This document shows, in pieces, positions 58,273 to 64,000 of a stretch of DNA of 64,000 bases; position 1 is the first letter of the stretch, and every line of letters begins with the position of its first letter. Both the position numbers and the translations under genes were made by a program. The notes beneath the pieces are model-generated. The model searched no databases. It was not told where the DNA came from and was given only the letters and a program-made list of their open reading frames with translations. The stretch covers positions 186,001-250,000 of the forward strand of contig JAEUVU010000007.1 in NCBI GenBank assembly GCA_016786725.1, written 5' to 3'. This stretch comes from Ferruginibacter sp. (GTDB lineage: Bacteria; Bacteroidota; Bacteroidia; Chitinophagales; Chitinophagaceae).

Positions 58273-60234
58273 ATGAAAAAGAAAATTTTTATTGCGGCTG
58301 CTGTTTTATTCAGCAGCCGGTTGTACGCACAAACACCTGTCCCGACCAATTCGGGAGACAGTACAAAAAATTTAGATGAAGTGGTAATGACGGCAACTAA
58401 ATTTCCTATCAAACAATCTTTAACCGGCAAGGTTGTTACGGTAATTGATCAAAAGCAACTGCAACGCAACACCGGCAAATCATTAACAGAAGTATTGAAT
58501 GCGCAGGCCGGCATCATCGTAAACGGCAGCAGCAATACTTTAGGTACAAACCAGGATGTGTATTTGCGTGGAGCAGCCGCAGGCAAAACCCTGATACTGC
58601 TGGATGGCGTTCCGGTTTATGATGCATCGGGTATCAGCGGCGCTTACGATCTTAACCTGATAAGCGTTGACCAGGTAGAGCGTGTGGAAATTTTAAAAGG
58701 CAGCCAATCTACTTTATATGGCAGCGATGCCATTGCAGGCGTTATCAATATAATTACCAAAAAGGGCGGAGCTAAAAAGTTAAATGCAAATGCAAATATT
58801 GCCGCAGGCAGCTACCATACATTGAAAGGCTCTGTTGGTGTAAATGGAACAATAAAAAACACAGCCTATAATGTGCAGTACTCCAAACTATCCAGCAAAG
58901 GCTTTTCAACAGCACAAGATCAAGCCGGCACAAATAATTTTGATAAAGATGGTATTGATGAAAATGTTTTTAGGGCCAACATCGGTCAAAAGATCGGCAG
59001 TAAATTTTCAATAAAAGCATACACACAGTTAAGCAATTATAAAACAGATGCCGATACAGGCCCGTTTACAGACGATGCTGATTACACCATTAAAAATAAA
59101 AACAGCCTGGTTGGTTTTGGTGCCGATTATACTTTAGGTAAAAGCGTGTTGCATTTTAATTACAACTACAATAAAGTAAATCGTATTTATTTAGATGATT
59201 CAGCCAGCAGGGGAGGTTTTGCTTATTATAGTAAAGGTGATTACACGGGCAAATCTCATTTTATAGAATTGTATGGTAATATCGGCGTAACAAAAAATAT
59301 TGATGTGCTTGCTGGTGTTGATTACCGCAATCAATTATCTGATCAAAGTTATACATCGGTGAGTATGTTTGGCCCTTTTGATTCACCAACGTTGAGTGAT
59401 GACAGTGTAAAGGTTAACCAGTTTGGAGCATACGCTGTAGTGGTTGTTAAAAACCTGGCTGGCTTTAATGTAGAACTGGGTGGCCGCTTTAATAATTTTA
59501 ATAAGTATGGAGATGTATTTACTTTCTCTTTTAATCCATCTTATGTGATCAAAAAATCCATCAAGATATTTGGTAACATCAGCTCAGGTTTTAAAGCGCC
59601 GTCCTTGTACCAGGTTTATTCTGAATACAGGATACCTGCAGGTGAACTGAAGCCTGAAAAAGCTTTGAGTATTGAAGGTGGTATTCAATACGCTAATAAG
59701 CAGGTAAATATCAGGGCCGTTTATTTTAACAGGCAGATCAAAGACAATATCGTTTTCTTTAGCGCCGGCGCCCCCACTTATGCCAGTTATTATGTAAATG
59801 CGGATAAGCAAAAAGATAAAGGCTTTGAACTGGAGGCCAGCGTTGACTTTGGTAAAGTAACACTCAATGCAAACTATGTTAATCTTGATGGCAAGATTGA
59901 AACAAAGACAGGTACAAAAGATACTGCATTCTTTAACCTTTACCGCAGGCCACGCCAAACCATTAACCTGAATGTTGGAATAGAACTTTGCAAAAACTGG
60001 AACATGAATATTGGTGTTCAAAGCATCAGCAAAAGATATGAAGCAGTGTACAATGCAACGCCTGTTGAAATGCCTGCTTACTATGTATGGAACCTCTATT
60101 CATCATATACGGTTACCAAAAACATAAAAGTTTTTGCCGACTTTAAGAATATCACTGATGAAAAATATGCAGAGGTAAGAGGGTATAACAGCCGCCGCTT
60201 TAATTTTATGGCTGGTATCAATTTCAACCTTTAA
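58273..60234 (+). CDS. btuB: BtuB-like TonB-dependent vitamin B12 receptor
   Basis: Outer membrane TonB-dependent receptor of 653 residues, under the cobalamin riboswitch. The signal peptide is FIAAAVLFSSRLYA. The TonB box is near DEVVMTATKFP and the plug domain (residues 40-160) has VLNAQAGIIVNG, VYLRGAAAGKTLILLDGVPVYD and VERVEILKGSQSTLYGSDAIAGVINIITKK. A 22-strand-type barrel ends with MAGINFNL, Leu at the C-terminus. Ligand assignment rests on the riboswitch and the compact BtuB-like size. Confidence 0.93.
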   Translation: MKKKIFIAAAVLFSSRLYAQTPVPTNSGDSTKNLDEVVMTATKFPIKQSLTGKVVTVIDQKQLQRNTGKSLTEVLNAQAGIIVNGSSNTLGTNQDVYLRGAAAGKTLILLDGVPVYDASGISGAYDLNLISVDQVERVEILKGSQSTLYGSDAIAGVINIITKKGGAKKLNANANIAAGSYHTLKGSVGVNGTIKNTAYNVQYSKLSSKGFSTAQDQAGTNNFDKDGIDENVFRANIGQKIGSKFSIKAYTQLSNYKTDADTGPFTDDADYTIKNKNSLVGFGADYTLGKSVLHFNYNYNKVNRIYLDDSASRGGFAYYSKGDYTGKSHFIELYGNIGVTKNIDVLAGVDYRNQLSDQSYTSVSMFGPFDSPTLSDDSVKVNQFGAYAVVVVKNLAGFNVELGGRFNNFNKYGDVFTFSFNPSYVIKKSIKIFGNISSGFKAPSLYQVYSEYRIPAGELKPEKALSIEGGIQYANKQVNIRAVYFNRQIKDNIVFFSAGAPTYASYYVNADKQKDKGFELEASVDFGKVTLNANYVNLDGKIETKTGTKDTAFFNLYRRPRQTINLNVGIELCKNWNMNIGVQSISKRYEAVYNATPVEMPAYYVWNLYSSYTVTKNIKVFADFKNITDEKYAEVRGYNSRRFNFMAGINFNL

Positions 60235-60245
60235 CTTACGCCTGC

Positions 60246-60292
60246 AAGCTATGCATATGGTCAGACGTGGAGTCAGACCATATGCATAGCTT
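60246..60292. repeat. Perfect 17-base palindrome after btuB
   Basis: AAGCTATGCATATGGTC (60246-60262) and GACCATATGCATAGCTT (60276-60292) are exact reverse complements around a 13-base centre. There is no T run on either side, so it is not a classic terminator. It may be a transcript-end hairpin or a protein-binding site. It overlaps possible upstream start codons of the next gene. Confidence 0.85.
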
Positions 60293-60311
60293 ATCGAAAA
60301 TTTTACTTAGC

Positions 60312-60530
60312 ATGTGCCTCCACGAAGAAAAACATTGTCCCCGCTGCAACATTGCATTTGAATGCAAAGCGGGCACAATTACCCAATGCCAGTGCAGCGC
60401 CATCAGGCTTTCGGCTGAAGAATCGGCATTCATACAGTCTAAGTACGATGATTGCCTTTGCATTAACTGCCTGCGTGACCTGCAGAAAAATTACAGCCAT
60501 TTTAAAACAAAGTACATTTTAAAAAAATAA
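60312..60530 (+). CDS. Cysteine-rich CWC family protein
   Basis: A small protein of about 72 residues: MCLHEEKHCPRCNIAFECK, then TQCQCSAIRLS and DDCLCINCLRDLQKNY. The pattern of paired cysteines identifies the cysteine-rich CWC family, presumed zinc-binding, role unknown. The frame is open back to GTG 60267 and ATG 60282, but those lie inside the palindrome at 60246-60292; ATG 60312 gives the usual family start. Confidence 0.8.
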   Translation: MCLHEEKHCPRCNIAFECKAGTITQCQCSAIRLSAEESAFIQSKYDDCLCINCLRDLQKNYSHFKTKYILKK

Positions 60531-60544
60531 AGGCCATAGCTGGT

Positions 60545-60552
60545 TATCTTTG
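60545..60552 (+). promoter_or_regulatory. -7 element before marC
   Basis: TATCTTTG fits TAnnTTTG exactly, 19 bases before the ATG at 60572. No -33 TTTG at the usual distance. Confidence 0.45.
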
Positions 60553-60571
60553 CACAAACAGCCAAACTACT

Positions 60572-61162
60572 ATGAACTTCGGCAGCGTTTCTATCAATGA
60601 GATCATTACAGTGAGCTTTACTTTGTTTGCAGTAATAGATATGCTGGGCAATATTCCGGTGCTGGCATCGCTGCGGGCAAAAATGGGCGGAGAGATCAGG
60701 TCTTTCCAGGCTACTATTGCTTCGGGCGGGTTAATGATATTGTTCTTGTTTATCGGTCAGCAGTTTTTAAATATCCTCGGCCTTGATGTTCAATCTTTTG
60801 CTGTTGCCGGCAGTATCGTAATATTTGTTATCGGCCTTGAAATGGTTTTAGGTATTGAGTTTTTTAAACAGGATGGAAATGCCAAAAGCGGGACAGTGGT
60901 GCCCATCGCTTTTCCTTTGATCGCAGGTTCCGGAACGCTTACCACTATCATGAGTTTAAAGGCAAATTATTTTGATGTGAATATTTTGATCGGCATCCTC
61001 ATTAATTGCATCGTGATATATTTGGTCTTGAAATCGTTAAAGTGGATAGAGAAAGTGCTGGGGCCGAACGGTATGATGGTTGTCAGAAAATTTTTTGGCG
61101 TAATATTGCTGGCCATTGCGGTAAAAATATTCGGCAGTAATTTTTCGCATCTCGGAAAGTAA
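60572..61162 (+). CDS. MarC-family membrane protein
   Basis: A 196-residue inner membrane protein with six predicted helices. Marks are FAVIDMLGNIPVLASL at about residues 18-33, IVIFVIGLEMVLG and PIAFPLIAGSGTLTTIMSL, the last two being signatures of the MarC (UPF0056) family. Despite the name its transport substrate is not established. It is preceded by a -7 element at 60545. Confidence 0.92.
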   Translation: MNFGSVSINEIITVSFTLFAVIDMLGNIPVLASLRAKMGGEIRSFQATIASGGLMILFLFIGQQFLNILGLDVQSFAVAGSIVIFVIGLEMVLGIEFFKQDGNAKSGTVVPIAFPLIAGSGTLTTIMSLKANYFDVNILIGILINCIVIYLVLKSLKWIEKVLGPNGMMVVRKFFGVILLAIAVKIFGSNFSHLGK

Positions 61163-61167
61163 AATGT

Positions 61168-61246
61168 TATCTGTTAATTGTTAATGGTTAGATGCTGGTT
61201 GAATTGAGTCCTCACGATTAACGATCAACCAATAACAATTAACTAA
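61168..61246. repeat. Imperfect inverted repeat between marC and tRNA-Arg
   Basis: GTTAATTGTTAATGGTT on the left and AACCAATAACAATTAAC on the right are near reverse complements, separated by about 40 bases. It is of the same kind as the other boundary repeats in this window. Confidence 0.6.
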
Positions 61247-61251
61247 ATCCC

Positions 61252-61323
61252 GGCTTCGTAGTACAATGGATAGTATAAGAGTTTCCGAAGCTCCAGATCC
61301 AGGTTCGATTCCTGGCGAAGCCA
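61252..61323 (+). tRNA. tRNA-Arg (anticodon CCG)
   Basis: A full cloverleaf can be drawn: acceptor GGCTTCG with CGAAGCC (7 pairs), D stem GTAC/GTAT, anticodon loop TTCCGAA with CCG at positions 34-36, T arm CCAGG-TTCGATT-CCTGG, and discriminator A. CCA is not encoded. The D-stem has one G-T pair and the anticodon stem one A-C mismatch at its base. Confidence 0.95.
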
Positions 61324-61416
61324 CAAAATTTGATTAGTTGTTCTTCTTCCACGCAATGTAACTGTTATTACACAACGGTTACATCAATGATCGCATCTTT
61401 GCTTTAATAAAAACCA

Positions 61417-62217
61417 ATGGAAGTTATCGGTTATTTTCTGGCAGCGCTTGTTGGTATTTCTCTCGGGCTAATTGGCAGCGGCGGCTCTATATTAATGGTG
61501 CCTATACTGGTTTATGTATTTGCATTTAACCCTGTGCTGGCAACATCTTATTCATTATTTATTGTGGGCTCCACTTCGCTGGTGGGTGCTGTTAATAATT
61601 TTCGCAAAGGTTTGGTGGGCACTAAAACAGCGTTGTTGTTTGGCTTAAGTTCTGTAACAACTGTTTTTATAACCCGTAAGTTCATCATGCCCAACATACC
61701 AGATGTGCTGTTCAGCATAGGAAACTTTCAGGTAAAGCACGACCTGGCCACCATGGTATTATTTGCTGTGCTGATGCTGATGGCCTCTGTAGCAATGATC
61801 AAAGGAAGCAGGGATAATAATATAAATATTCATATCTGTTCAACATCAGCAGATACAGCAAAGCTTTTGCTTTTTGGAGTTTTGGTTGGCCTGGTAACCG
61901 GTTTCCTGGGAGCCGGTGGCGGATTCCTCATCATTCCTGCGTTAGTGCTCATCTTAAAAATACCCATGAAGAAAGCCGTAGGCACTTCACTGCTGATCAT
62001 CGCCCTAAATTCTCTTATTGGCTTTACCGGCGACCTTAGTCATATTGATATAGACTGGAAATTCCTGGCCATCATTTCCCTGATATCTGTTGCCGGTATA
62101 TTTATTGGCGGAGCACTGTCAAAAAAGATAGAAGGCCATAAACTGAGAAAAGCATTTGGCTGGTTTGTACTGGTGATGGGGGTTTATATTATCATCAAAG
62201 AACTATTTTTTACTTAA
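61417..62217 (+). CDS. TauE/SafE-family sulfite/anion exporter
   Basis: A 266-residue inner membrane protein with eight helices in two similar halves. ISLGLIGSGGSILMVPILVYVF opens the first half and VTGFLGAGGGFLIIPALVLI the second, the paired Gly-rich motif of the TauE/SafE family. Members move sulfite, sulfoacetate or other organosulfur anions. The metallo-beta-lactamase/rhodanese gene 780 bases downstream supports a sulfur role. The gene starts at ATG 61417. Confidence 0.9.
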   Translation: MEVIGYFLAALVGISLGLIGSGGSILMVPILVYVFAFNPVLATSYSLFIVGSTSLVGAVNNFRKGLVGTKTALLFGLSSVTTVFITRKFIMPNIPDVLFSIGNFQVKHDLATMVLFAVLMLMASVAMIKGSRDNNINIHICSTSADTAKLLLFGVLVGLVTGFLGAGGGFLIIPALVLILKIPMKKAVGTSLLIIALNSLIGFTGDLSHIDIDWKFLAIISLISVAGIFIGGALSKKIEGHKLRKAFGWFVLVMGVYIIIKELFFT

Positions 62218-62228
62218 AAACAAAAAGT

Positions 62229-62843
62229 GTGAATAAAAGTAATGAAGAAGAAAATATAAAGCTGGATGCTGAATACTGGAGCAACCGCTACGATGATGGT
62301 ACAGCAAGCTGGGATCTGGGCCAAGTATCCCCGCCTGTAAAAAATTATATTGATCAGCTTACAGATAAAAATATAAGGATACTGATACCCGGCTGCGGCA
62401 ATACTTATGAAGCTGACTATCTTTTAAAACTTGGGTTTACCAATGTTACAGTAATTGATATTGCCCCTGCTTTGGTAGCACAGTTAAATGAAAAATACCA
62501 GGGCAACCAAAATATCAAAATTATCCTCGGCGATTTTTTTGAACACAATGGAGAATATGATTTGATTCTTGAGCAAACATTTTTCTGCGCCCTCGACCCG
62601 GCTTTGCGGGAAAGCTATGTTGCCAAAATGCATGAGCTGCTTGCACCAGGCGGTAAACTGGCCGGCGTTTTATTCAACAGGGGTTTTGAAGAACAGGGCC
62701 CGCCCTTTGGGGGCGATGAAAACCAGTACAGAACATTGTTTGGCAAATATTTTACTTTTAAAACATTCAACCCCTGTTACAATTCTTTCCCCAAAAGAAA
62801 AGATACCGAACTGTTTATCATCCTGGTTAAACAACCAGTTTAA
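62229..62843 (+). CDS. TPMT-like SAM-dependent methyltransferase
   Basis: A 204-residue class I methyltransferase of the thiopurine S-methyltransferase-like group. Marks are the N-terminal YWSNRYDDGTASWDLGQVSPPV, SAM-binding ILIPGCGNTYEADYLL, VTVIDIAPALV and ILEQTFFCALDP. The start is GTG at 62229, 11 bases after the exporter gene, so the two may be cotranscribed. Such enzymes can methylate thiols, sulfide or selenium compounds, in line with the neighbours. Confidence 0.86.
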   Translation: MNKSNEEENIKLDAEYWSNRYDDGTASWDLGQVSPPVKNYIDQLTDKNIRILIPGCGNTYEADYLLKLGFTNVTVIDIAPALVAQLNEKYQGNQNIKIILGDFFEHNGEYDLILEQTFFCALDPALRESYVAKMHELLAPGGKLAGVLFNRGFEEQGPPFGGDENQYRTLFGKYFTFKTFNPCYNSFPKRKDTELFIILVKQPV

Positions 62844-62891
62844 AAATGAACCGGCTTGCCGCCAGGCAGCCTTTTTTGTTTCTGCTTTTTT

Positions 62892-62958
62892 CATGACGAA
62901 TGTCATGTGACTTTGTAACAATAGTAGCAGGAAAATATTTTTTCTTATCAGAATTTTG
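62892..62958 (+). promoter_or_regulatory. Promoter with Crp/Fnr-type dyad before the MBL/rhodanese gene
   Basis: The perfect inverted repeat CATGAC-GAAT-GTCATG (62892-62907), core TGA-N6-TCA, lies about 65 bases before the expected start. The -7-like element is GAATTTTG (62951-62958, 7 of 8), and no TTTG is present at -33. The arrangement is the same as at crtD (31264-31327). Confidence 0.5.
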
Positions 62959-62996
62959 TAAAACTTTATTTACAATCATCTTAAAAGAAAGGAATT

Positions 62997-64000
62997 ATGA
63001 AAGTTGAACAGATTTATACAGGCTGTATAGCACACGCAGCCTATTATGTTGAGAATAACGGAGAAGCAGCAATCTTTGATCCGCTGCGTGAAGTGCAGCC
63101 TTATATTGACCGTGCGGCAAAAGACAATGCCGTTATCAAATACGTTTTTCTCACACACTTCCACGCCGATTTTGTGAGCGGCCATTTAGACCTTGCCAAA
63201 AAAACAGGGGCAAAAATTGTGTATGGTCCTACAGCCAAACCGGCCTACGAAGCCATTATTGCCGAAGACAACCAGGTTTTTAAAGTGGGTGGGTATGGTG
63301 TTAAAATCATACACACTCCTGGTCATACCATGGAGAGCACCACTTTTATGTTAATTGACGAACAGGGTAAAGAGCATGGCATTATATCGGGCGATACATT
63401 GTTTATTGGTGATGTGGGAAGGCCCGACCTTGCGCAGCATGTAATTGCCGATCTAACCGAAGAAAAACTGGCGGGGCATCTTTATGATTCTCTCCGAAAC
63501 AAAATAATGCCGCTGAGCGATGACCTGATCGTTTACCCCAATCACGGAGCCGGCAGCGCCTGTGGTAAAAACATGAGTAAGGAAACCACCGACACCCTGG
63601 GCCACCAGAAACAGGTGAATTATGCATTGAACCCTGCATTGAGTAAGGAAGAATTTATAAAAGCCATCTTAACCGGCTTAACACCACCGCCGGGTTATTT
63701 CCCAAAAAATGTGTTGATGAATATTCAGGGATACGAAAGCCTGGATACTGTTTTAGAAAGAGGGCATAAAGCATTAACAGCAACAGATTTTGAAATAATG
63801 GCCAATGAAACAAATGCACTGGTACTTGATACCAGGAATGCAACCGATTTTGCAGCGGGCTTTATTCCCAACAGTGTTAACATCGGGTTAGATGGAAATT
63901 TTGCACAATGGGTGGGCGAAATGATACCGGATATCAAACAGGAAATACTGTTGGTATGCAATCCCGGTTACGAAGACGAAGCCATGATACGGTTATCGAG
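62997..64000 (+). CDS. Metallo-beta-lactamase/rhodanese protein, 3'-truncated by window edge
   Basis: An open frame from ATG 62997 to the window end, 334 codons, not yet closed. The N-terminal MBL domain shows FLTHFHADFVSGH (metal site), IIHTPGHTMESTTFML and SGDTLFIGDVGRPDL, and a C-terminal rhodanese domain begins near residue 255 (ETNALVLDTRNATDFAAGFIPNSVNI), reaching VCNPGYEDEAM at the edge. The layout is that of the CstB/persulfide dioxygenase-rhodanese group, which oxidises low-molecular-weight persulfide. The usual rhodanese active-site Cys would be the Cys in LLVCNPGYE. Confidence 0.88.
   Translation, partial: MKVEQIYTGCIAHAAYYVENNGEAAIFDPLREVQPYIDRAAKDNAVIKYVFLTHFHADFVSGHLDLAKKTGAKIVYGPTAKPAYEAIIAEDNQVFKVGGYGVKIIHTPGHTMESTTFMLIDEQGKEHGIISGDTLFIGDVGRPDLAQHVIADLTEEKLAGHLYDSLRNKIMPLSDDLIVYPNHGAGSACGKNMSKETTDTLGHQKQVNYALNPALSKEEFIKAILTGLTPPPGYFPKNVLMNIQGYESLDTVLERGHKALTATDFEIMANETNALVLDTRNATDFAAGFIPNSVNIGLDGNFAQWVGEMIPDIKQEILLVCNPGYEDEAMIRLS

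Noticed and set aside
61252..61323. Integration site at tRNA-Arg
   Set aside because: No direct repeat of the tRNA 3' end and no integrase or foreign genes in the flanks.

Overview
The window is a chromosomal segment of a Bacteroidota bacterium, most likely Chitinophagaceae or a close relative. The signs are a type IX secretion C-terminal sorting domain on a protease, several promoters of the Bacteroidota type (-33 TTTG, -7 TAnnTTTG), weak Shine-Dalgarno sequences, a TlpA-type thioredoxin, a LytS/LytTR pair, SusC/BtuB-like TonB receptors and a short-operon layout. Family assignments come from motif recognition in the translated sequence; no database search was run.

Layout. (1) 1-16777: a surface polysaccharide locus with GT2 and GT4 glycosyltransferases, UDP-galactopyranose mutase beside a galactofuranosyltransferase-like GT2, a multi-pass membrane protein that could be the polymerase, and a bacillosamine-type set (PglA-like GT4, PglD-like acetyltransferase, SDR, PglE-like aminotransferase, PglC-like phosphoglycosyl transferase). 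This set is interrupted at about 11.1-14.8 kb by an AT-rich pair, an outer membrane barrel and a T9SS-exported subtilase, next to a strongly structured non-coding segment. (2) 16868-31824: a carotenoid locus. A CarH/LitR-like MerR regulator and an ECF sigma factor precede crtI, crtB, idi, cruF-like, crtZ and a fused crtYcd-type cyclase. On the other strand lie a crtD-like desaturase and a compact operon of ABC ATPase, ABC permease, acyl carrier protein, condensation-type acyltransferase, FAD oxidoreductase and AMP-ligase. Upstream of crtD are two short genes whose peptides share the core YTEEDLGEGILD. The carotenoid gene set predicts a monocyclic, 1'-hydroxylated, 3',4'-desaturated, ring-hydroxylated product of the saproxanthin/myxol type.

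(3) 31984-35521: a DUF72 protein and a umuD-umuC pair separated by a REP-associated tyrosine transposase with REP palindromes. The UmuD has lost both catalytic residues. (4) 35611-41049: a 2H phosphoesterase, a PA0069-type radical SAM protein, three tiny genes each closed by its own terminator, an AAA+ ATPase and an RtcB RNA ligase carrying two repeat-derived in-frame segments. (5) 41089-53609: a TlpA-like thioredoxin, LytS/LytTR, an AmgK-RapZ fusion with MurU (cell-wall amino-sugar recycling), an outer membrane receptor, HlyD and TolC components without an inner-membrane pump, and an APC transporter. (6) 53722-57828: an MbnP/MbnH-type metal locus. (7) 57902-60234: a cobalamin riboswitch with a recognisable promoter and a BtuB-like receptor. 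(8) 60312-64000: a CWC protein, MarC, tRNA-Arg(CCG), a TauE/SafE exporter, a TPMT-like methyltransferase and an incomplete metallo-beta-lactamase/rhodanese protein, which points to sulfur handling.

The strongest leads for something undescribed are the duplicated YTEEDLGEGILD peptides with the stand-alone-domain assembly operon inside the carotenoid locus, the run of three mini-genes at 37.6-38.2 kb, the catalytically dead UmuD next to a REP/RAYT insertion, and the switching RNA-like element at 14.5 kb. No CRISPR array, rRNA, prophage or complete classical insertion sequence was seen.
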